Below, piece by piece: positions 5,889-9,259 of a stretch of 9,259 nucleotides of DNA (its first letter is position 1; every line of letters starts with the position of its first letter). Made by a program: the position numbers and the translations under genes. A model generated the notes under the pieces. That model saw only the letters and a list, made by a program, of their open reading frames with translations. It made no database searches and was not told the DNA's origin. The stretch is from Betaproteobacteria bacterium (GTDB taxonomy: Bacteria; Pseudomonadota; Gammaproteobacteria; Burkholderiales; Burkholderiaceae_C), in NCBI GenBank assembly GCA_947448675.1, contig CANFOR010000106.1, positions 1-9,259 of the forward strand, read 5' to 3'.

Positions 5889-6506
5889 TTATCTCCAAAG
5901 CCAGTCACAAATGCCGCGCCATTGGCCCAGGTCTTTCTCGACCCGGCTCGGCGCAACGTCAAACACACTCAGGCCGCGCGCCGCCAAGTGCACATAGTTT
6001 TGCGTGTCGCGCAGGTAGCCCAAAATCGGCAAGTCCAGGCTGGCGATGAACTCGTGCAAATGCTCGGCGGCCAGGGTGCGCGCGTCGACCCGCATGCCCA
6101 CGATGCCAATGTGCACTGAGCTGGCTTTGCGATGCTCGGCCAGCTCGTCTAAAAATGCGCGGGTGGCATAGATGTCAAAAATGCTCGGCTGCAGGGGCAC
6201 GATCACTTTATCGGCAATTTTCAGCACTTCGGTGAGGCGCTTGCCATGCAGACCAGCGGGTGTGTCGAGCACCACATGGCTAGTGCCCTTGGGCGGTTTT
6301 ACGCCGTGCTCACCGCCCGCGTCCCATGTGCTGATCGGCCGGGCTTGCACCGGGCGCAGACCGAGCCACAGCTTAGACGACTGCTGGCGGTCAATGTCGC
6401 CCAGCATCACCGCTTGGCCTTGCGCAGCAAAGTAGCCCGCAACATTGGTGGCCAGCGTGGACTTGCCCACGCCGCCTTTGGGATTGGCAATCACTACCAC
6501 TGGCAT
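5889..6506 (-). CDS. Orphan ParA/MinD-type ATPase
   Basis: Deviant-Walker P-loop ATPase of the ParA family, cytoplasmic and expected to bind nucleoid DNA or membrane in an ATP-dependent way to position a cargo. It has 205 residues, at the short end, with no N-terminal DNA-binding extension. Motifs: deviant Walker A KGGVGKST (10-17, signature K10 and catalytic K15), GDIDRQQSS (36-44, the A' region) and Walker B VVLDTPAG (78-85). The ATG at 6506 has AGGAG 7 nt upstream. No parB or parS-like partner lies beside it, and it is far from any origin signature in view. It is therefore probably not the chromosomal parA; the cargo is unknown. It is coupled to the maoC gene (GTG 2 nt after its stop) and separated from cytochrome c4 upstream by a terminator. 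Confidence 0.9.
   Translation of the reverse strand: MPVVVIANPKGGVGKSTLATNVAGYFAAQGQAVMLGDIDRQQSSKLWLGLRPVQARPISTWDAGGEHGVKPPKGTSHVVLDTPAGLHGKRLTEVLKIADKVIVPLQPSIFDIYATRAFLDELAEHRKASSVHIGIVGMRVDARTLAAEHLHEFIASLDLPILGYLRDTQNYVHLAARGLSVFDVAPSRVEKDLGQWRGICDWLWR
5893..5896 (-). promoter_or_regulatory. Shine-Dalgarno GGAG inside parA 3' end, sets the maoC GTG start
   Basis: GGAG on the minus strand overlaps the last two codons of parA (TGG AGA TAA) and lies 6 nt before the GTG at 5886. Ribosomes finishing parA would sit on this site, which favours coupled translation. Confidence 0.6.
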
Positions 6507-6554
6507 GGCCCGGCTCCTAGGTGTTGGTATTGCTATGGTAACCCGTAAGTAGCA

Positions 6555-6582
6555 AGAAAAAACCCGGCGCAGGGCCGGGTTT
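6555..6582 (-). terminator. Intrinsic terminator of the cytochrome c4 gene
   Basis: Read on the minus strand: AACCCGGC, loop CCTGC, GCCGGGTT, then a run of T (6562-6557). This is a perfect 8-bp stem, extendable by one A-T pair, with a T-tail about 40 nt past the cytochrome stop codon. It separates the cytochrome transcript from parA-maoC. Confidence 0.85.
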
Positions 6583-6620
6583 GCATGGGGCTGCGCAGGG
6601 CGCAGCGGGTGCGCAAGGGC

Positions 6621-7304
6621 TCAGTGTGCGGCCGTGCGAAAGCGCGCTTCGGGCACGGTTTTGAGCTCGCCGTCGAGCGAGCTGATGTATTTGGCGATGT
6701 CTTTCAGCTCGTTATTGCTGAATTTCTTGGCGTTGCCGCTCATAACGCCATTGGCGCGGCCCACATGCGGGTTGCCTTCGGTTTTATAGGCCTTGAGGGC
6801 CACAAACAGGTAGTCCGCATGCTGGCCTGCCAGCTTGGCAACGGTACCGTCTTTGGGCGTGCTGAAGTTGGCGCCGTGGCAGGTGGTGCAGGTGTTGGCG
6901 GGGTCACGGGTGAGCAGGGCTTGCACTGCAGCGCTGGGCTCTTTGCTGGCTTTTGCATCGACTTTGATAGCAGGGCCGTCGGACTCAAAATACGCCGCCA
7001 AGTCGGCCATGTCTTGATCGCTCAACGAGGCGGCTATGCCACGCATGGTGGGGTGTTTGCGGTCGCCTTTTTTGTAGGCGCTCAGGGCGGAGGCGATGTA
7101 TTTGGCGCTCTGGCCCGCAATCATCGGCACCTTGTAGACCTCGGGGAAGCTGGCCTGGTAGCCCTTGATGCTATGGCAGCCCAGGCACATGGCGTTTTTC
7201 TTCTCGCCCTCAGCGGCGTTGCCCTTGAGGTCTTGGGCCAGCACAGAGGAGGCGGTCACGCAGGTGACAACAAAAGCGAAGAGGGTAGACAACAACTTGT
7301 TCAT
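6621..7304 (-). CDS. Dihaem cytochrome c4
   Basis: Periplasmic electron carrier with two class I cytochrome c domains, a known electron donor to terminal oxidases. It has 227 residues: signal peptide about 1-23 (hydrophobic core, SSVLA then QD), first haem site C40-L-G-C43-H44 with likely distal ligand M87 in PTMRG, linker at about 110-130, second haem site C139-T-T-C142-H143 with likely M188 in NGVMSGNA. Two similar halves and this length match cytochrome c4. The ATG at 7304 has no clear Shine-Dalgarno but directly starts a good signal peptide. A TATAAT lies about 60 nt upstream, and an intrinsic terminator follows, so it is probably monocistronic. The ctaC/ctaD oxidase elsewhere in this window is a plausible acceptor, by inference. 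Confidence 0.93.
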   Translation of the reverse strand: MNKLLSTLFAFVVTCVTASSVLAQDLKGNAAEGEKKNAMCLGCHSIKGYQASFPEVYKVPMIAGQSAKYIASALSAYKKGDRKHPTMRGIAASLSDQDMADLAAYFESDGPAIKVDAKASKEPSAAVQALLTRDPANTCTTCHGANFSTPKDGTVAKLAGQHADYLFVALKAYKTEGNPHVGRANGVMSGNAKKFSNNELKDIAKYISSLDGELKTVPEARFRTAAH

Positions 7305-7361
7305 TTTGCGAGCACAATCTCAAGACAATTCGGGTGCAATTTCAGGTGCGATAAGCCTCAG

Positions 7362-7367
7362 ATTATA
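7362..7367 (-). promoter_or_regulatory. Candidate -10 box (TATAAT) for cytochrome c4
   Basis: A consensus TATAAT on the minus strand in the 105-bp divergent gap between cytochrome c4 and moxR. It would start transcription near 7355, giving a leader of about 50 nt. No good -35 box is found at 16-18 nt. The reverse reading (TTATAT) could also serve moxR, but with weaker support. Confidence 0.45.
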
Positions 7368-7409
7368 TCCGGCATAACCCTTAGCCCACTTCAAACCCCA
7401 GCCCAAGCC

Positions 7410-8264
7410 ATGAAATTCCAAGGTTCACAGAATTACGTTGCCACCCAAGACCTGATGCTCGCGGTCAACGCCGCCGCCACGCTGACCCGCCCGCTGCTCG
7501 TCAAAGGCGAGCCCGGCACTGGCAAAACCATGCTGGCCGAGGAGGTGGCCCAGGCGCTGGACATGCCGCTCTTGCAATGGCACATCAAGAGCACCACCAA
7601 GGCGCAGCAGGGCTTGTACGAGTACGACGCGGTGAGCCGCCTGCGCGACTCCCAGCTGTCAGACGTAGATGGCGGCGAGCGCGTGAAGAACATCCACAAC
7701 TACATCGTCAAAGGCGTGCTCTGGCAGGCCTTTACCGCCGACAAGCCGGTTTGTTTGCTGATTGACGAAATCGACAAGGCCGACATTGAGTTCCCCAACG
7801 ACTTGCTGCGCGAGATCGACCGCATGGAGTTTTACGTGTATGAAACCCGTGAACTCATCAAGGCCAAGCACCGCCCCTTGGTCTTCATCACCTCGAACAA
7901 CGAGAAGGAACTGCCCGACGCCTTTTTGCGCCGCTGCTTCTTCCACTACATCAAGTTCCCCGAGGCCGAGACGATGAAGCAAATCATCGACGTGCACTTT
8001 CCGGGCTTGAAAAAAGAGCTGCTCACTGCCGCGATGAAGACTTTTTACGACGTGCGCAACCTGCCCGGCTTGAAGAAGAAGCCCTCCACCAGCGAGCTGC
8101 TCGACTGGCTGAAACTGCTGGTGGCCGAAGACATTCCGCTCGAAGCCCTGCAAAGCAAAGACGACAAAGTCGCCGTGCCGCCCTTGGTGGGAGCGTTGCT
8201 CAAAAACGAGCAAGACGTGACCCTGTTTGAAAAGCTGGTTTTCATGCAAAGCCGCAACCGTTAG
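7410..8264 (+). CDS. MoxR-family AAA+ ATPase
   Basis: AAA+ chaperone-like ATPase of the MoxR class. These usually work with a von Willebrand factor A (VWA) protein to insert cofactors into, or mature, a target enzyme or complex. It has 284 residues from the ATG at 7410; the open frame extends further upstream only through the antisense of cytochrome c4. Walker A GEPGTGKT (33-40), Walker B LLIDE (116-120), sensor 1 TSNN (161-164), candidate arginine finger R174/R175 (AFLRRCF), then a C-terminal lid. No clear Shine-Dalgarno precedes the start. The probable CoxE-like VWA partner begins at 9199 after two inserted genes. The client of this pair is not visible here. CoxD/CoxE-type pairs serve molybdenum CO dehydrogenase in some bacteria, but similar pairs occur widely without it. 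Confidence 0.93.
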   Translation: MKFQGSQNYVATQDLMLAVNAAATLTRPLLVKGEPGTGKTMLAEEVAQALDMPLLQWHIKSTTKAQQGLYEYDAVSRLRDSQLSDVDGGERVKNIHNYIVKGVLWQAFTADKPVCLLIDEIDKADIEFPNDLLREIDRMEFYVYETRELIKAKHRPLVFITSNNEKELPDAFLRRCFFHYIKFPEAETMKQIIDVHFPGLKKELLTAAMKTFYDVRNLPGLKKKPSTSELLDWLKLLVAEDIPLEALQSKDDKVAVPPLVGALLKNEQDVTLFEKLVFMQSRNR

Positions 8265-8280
8265 GCTTGGATTTGAAACT

Positions 8281-8886
8281 ATGACTACTACTAATTTTGT
8301 AGCGCCAATCGCACTGTCTATGCGCTCTGTGAGGCTAGAGCCATTAAATTTAGGGCATGAAGACGGGTTGCGCGCAGCTGCGCAAGATGGCGAGCTGTGG
8401 AAGCTGCGCATCACCTCGGTGCCCGAGCCTGAGAACACCCGCGCCTACATTGAAACCGCGCTGAAAATGCGCGAAGATGGCACCCGCTTTGCCTTTGCCG
8501 TGATCGACGAAGCCACCGGCAAAGTGCTGGGCAGCACCAGCTACCACGACATCTTGCCCGCCGTGAAGCGCGTGGAAATTGGCTACACCTGGTACGCCAA
8601 AAGCGTGCAGCGCAGCCACGTCAACACCACGGCCAAACTGCTGCTACTCACCCATGCGTTTGAAGCGCTGGGTTGCAATGTGGTGGGCTGGCGCACCGAC
8701 AACTTCAACTTCGCCAGCCAGCGCGCCATCGAGCGCCTGGGTGCTAAAAAAGACGGCGTGATCCGCGGCCACGCCCTGCGCCGCGACGGCACCATCCGTG
8801 ACACCGTGATGTACAGCCTCACCAGCGGAGAATGGCCGGAAGTGAAGGCGCAGCTGCTGTATCTGCTGGACAATCGCAGAACTTGA
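8281..8886 (+). CDS. GNAT-family N-acetyltransferase (RimJ/RimL-like)
   Basis: Acetyl-CoA-dependent acyltransferase of the GNAT fold, closest in pattern to the RimJ/RimL-like group; substrate unknown. It has 201 residues. Visible landmarks: VRLEPLNLGHEDGLRAAAQDGELWKL (17-42), FAFAVIDEATGKVLGSTSYHDI (70-91), RVEIGYTWYAKSVQRSHVNTTAKLLLLTHAFEAL (97-130; the acetyl-CoA loop and following helix) and NFASQRAIERLGAKKDGVIRGH (143-164). In relatives I recall, the loop usually reads WQ-T-G-VNTEAK; here it is VQRSHVNTTAK, without the glycine. The ATG at 8281 is chosen because the upstream frame only overlaps the moxR end; the ribosome site is weak. The first 90 bases are about 46% GC against about 63% just after. 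It sits 16 bp after moxR, separating it from the VWA gene. Confidence 0.9.
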   Translation: MTTTNFVAPIALSMRSVRLEPLNLGHEDGLRAAAQDGELWKLRITSVPEPENTRAYIETALKMREDGTRFAFAVIDEATGKVLGSTSYHDILPAVKRVEIGYTWYAKSVQRSHVNTTAKLLLLTHAFEALGCNVVGWRTDNFNFASQRAIERLGAKKDGVIRGHALRRDGTIRDTVMYSLTSGEWPEVKAQLLYLLDNRRT

Positions 8887-8908
8887 GCGTTTCAAAAAGG
8901 AGCGAAGC

Positions 8909-9196
8909 ATGAACGCCTTCTTGAGAAGTCTGTCCCATTGGTCGATTGGCGAAAAGCTCCAATTGGTGAAAGACCTTTGGGATGACATTGCCGACGAAAA
9001 AAAACTACCAACTTCAGCAGCAGCCCGCGCAGAAGTAATGCGCCGCGCTCAGTTGCGCGAATGCCATCGGGGACCAGGTAAAACACTTGATACGCAAGTC
9101 CCGTATTCGTTGCACTTCAGAATTGAAGTGCAACGAATACGGGTGCTGGCTTGTATTCACCACAGCCGCCACCCACAGCGTTGGCCGGAGGCCTGA
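8909..9196 (+). CDS. Chimeric ORF: antitoxin N-terminus joined to toxin C-terminus
   Basis: A 95-codon open frame with AAGGAG 6 nt before its ATG. Residues 1 to about 51 resemble a short addiction-module antitoxin (TIGR02574-like): SIGEKLQLVKDLWDDIADE, then LPTSAAARAEVMRRAQLRE. The usual remainder with its PG..SW/TWEQV ending is absent or reduced to GPGKTLDTQ. From residue 64 the protein instead reads VPYSLHFRIEVQRIRVLACIHHSRHPQRWPEA, which is the C-terminal strand pair of a ParE/RelE toxin, not an antitoxin. The frame is therefore a fusion left by an internal deletion and a later frameshift. It could be translated, but neither partner is complete, so I expect no toxin-antitoxin function. The antitoxin half could still bind a cognate operator or toxin elsewhere. 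It ends 2 nt before the VWA gene start. Confidence 0.7.
   Translation: MNAFLRSLSHWSIGEKLQLVKDLWDDIADEKKLPTSAAARAEVMRRAQLRECHRGPGKTLDTQVPYSLHFRIEVQRIRVLACIHHSRHPQRWPEA
9066..9196 (+). pseudogene. Remnant of a ParE/RelE-type toxin gene with 1-nt frameshift
   Basis: In the frame starting at 9066 the sequence reads IGDQVKHLIRK up to 9098. Adding one T at 9099/9100 (TCCCG to TTCCCG) gives HLIRKFPYSLHFRIEVQR and continues to the TGA at 9194. The joined peptide fits the C-terminal third of ParE/RelE toxins as I know them (GDVRRALLRRFPY..YRVE..VVVLA..H..RDP..W), with identical spacing from GD to FPY. The N-terminal two thirds of the toxin are missing. The family match is from recall, not from a search. 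Confidence 0.65.
9100..9143. repeat. Perfect 20-bp inverted repeat with 4-nt loop
   Basis: Arms 9100-9119 (CCCGTATTCG...ACTTCA) and 9124-9143 (TGAAGT...CGAATACGGG) are exact reverse complements around the loop GAAT. Pairing stops abruptly outside (T9099 against T9144). It lies within the toxin remnant, 55 bp before the VWA start codon. No T-run follows, so it is not an obvious terminator. Confidence 0.95.
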
Positions 9197-9198
9197 CC

Positions 9199-9259
9199 AT
9201 GCTCATAGACTTCTTCTATACCCTGCGCAGAGCCAAGCTGCCCGTGTCCGTCAAGGAAT
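9199..9259 (+). CDS. Probable CoxE-like VWA-domain protein, 5' end only
   Basis: Only 20 codons are present: MLIDFFYTLRRAKLPVSVKE. This opening is typical of VWA-domain (CoxE-like) proteins that pair with MoxR ATPases in Burkholderiales. The VWA domain and its metal-ion site lie outside the window, so the call rests on the N-terminus and on the MoxR gene upstream. GGAGG (9187-9191) lies 7 nt before the ATG, a strong ribosome site, placed within the end of the toxin remnant. Confidence 0.7.
   Translation, partial: MLIDFFYTLRRAKLPVSVKE

Noticed and set aside
6585..7409. Upstream extension of the moxR frame to a 559-codon ORF
   Set aside because: The extra 275 codons are the exact antisense of the dihaem cytochrome c4 gene. 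The MoxR family starts at MKFQGSQNYV (7410).
7659..8438. 259-codon minus-strand ORF opposite moxR
   Set aside because: It crosses the moxR/GNAT boundary, has shadow-like composition (Val/Leu/Gln-rich), and both plus-strand genes have intact catalytic motifs.
9100..9143. Intrinsic terminator between the TA remnant and the VWA gene
   Set aside because: The stem is strong but no T-run follows on either strand, and the VWA ribosome site begins 43 bp later. It is better kept as an unexplained palindrome.
1..9259. tRNA or rRNA genes, CRISPR arrays, insertion sequences, phage genes
   Set aside because: I saw no cloverleaf-like segment, no regularly spaced repeats and no transposase or integrase motifs. 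The only repeats are the two dispersed copies and the 20-bp palindrome.

Overview
The window reads as chromosomal DNA of a betaproteobacterium, most likely Burkholderiales, family Comamonadaceae (Rhodoferax/Acidovorax-like). This rests on the GC-rich codon use, the cytochrome c oxidase subunit II with a fused haem c domain, the bioC-like/comF/trmL and parA/maoC neighbourhoods, and two copies of a short 'GCTA..AATAGCTG' repeat of a kind I associate with that family. Assignment below family is a guess.

Layout. (1) 1-3021, minus strand: a respiratory block read DUF2244 membrane protein -> ctaC (subunit II with cytochrome c domain) -> ctaD (subunit I, cut by the window edge). Together they encode the core of an aa3/caa3-type haem-copper oxidase. 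(2) 3147-5352: a bioC-like methyltransferase gene (minus) diverges from comFC (plus) across only 20 bp. trmL follows comFC after 14 bp. The 20 bp holds one AT-rich core that can act as a -10 box on both strands, each placed so that transcription would begin at the start codon. (3) 5431-7304, minus strand: cytochrome c4 with a clear terminator, then an orphan ParA-type ATPase whose stop lies 2 nt before the GTG start of a MaoC/(R)-hydratase gene. (4) 7410-9259, plus strand: a MoxR AAA+ ATPase, a GNAT acetyltransferase, a broken toxin-antitoxin remnant, and the first 20 codons of a probable CoxE-like VWA protein, the usual partner of such a MoxR ATPase.

Most of the window is core housekeeping. 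The accessory material lies in 8265-9196, between the MoxR and VWA genes, which are normally adjacent. There an ORF starts as an addiction-module antitoxin and ends as the C-terminus of a ParE/RelE toxin. The upstream part of the toxin is still readable in another frame, so a deletion and a separate 1-nt frameshift can be reconstructed. The frameshift lies at the edge of a perfect 20-bp inverted repeat with a 4-nt loop. I see no complete new defence or mobile system. The most unusual structures are this chimeric remnant with its palindrome, the symmetric leaderless promoter, and the repeat copies read as protein inside bioC and at the end of trmL.
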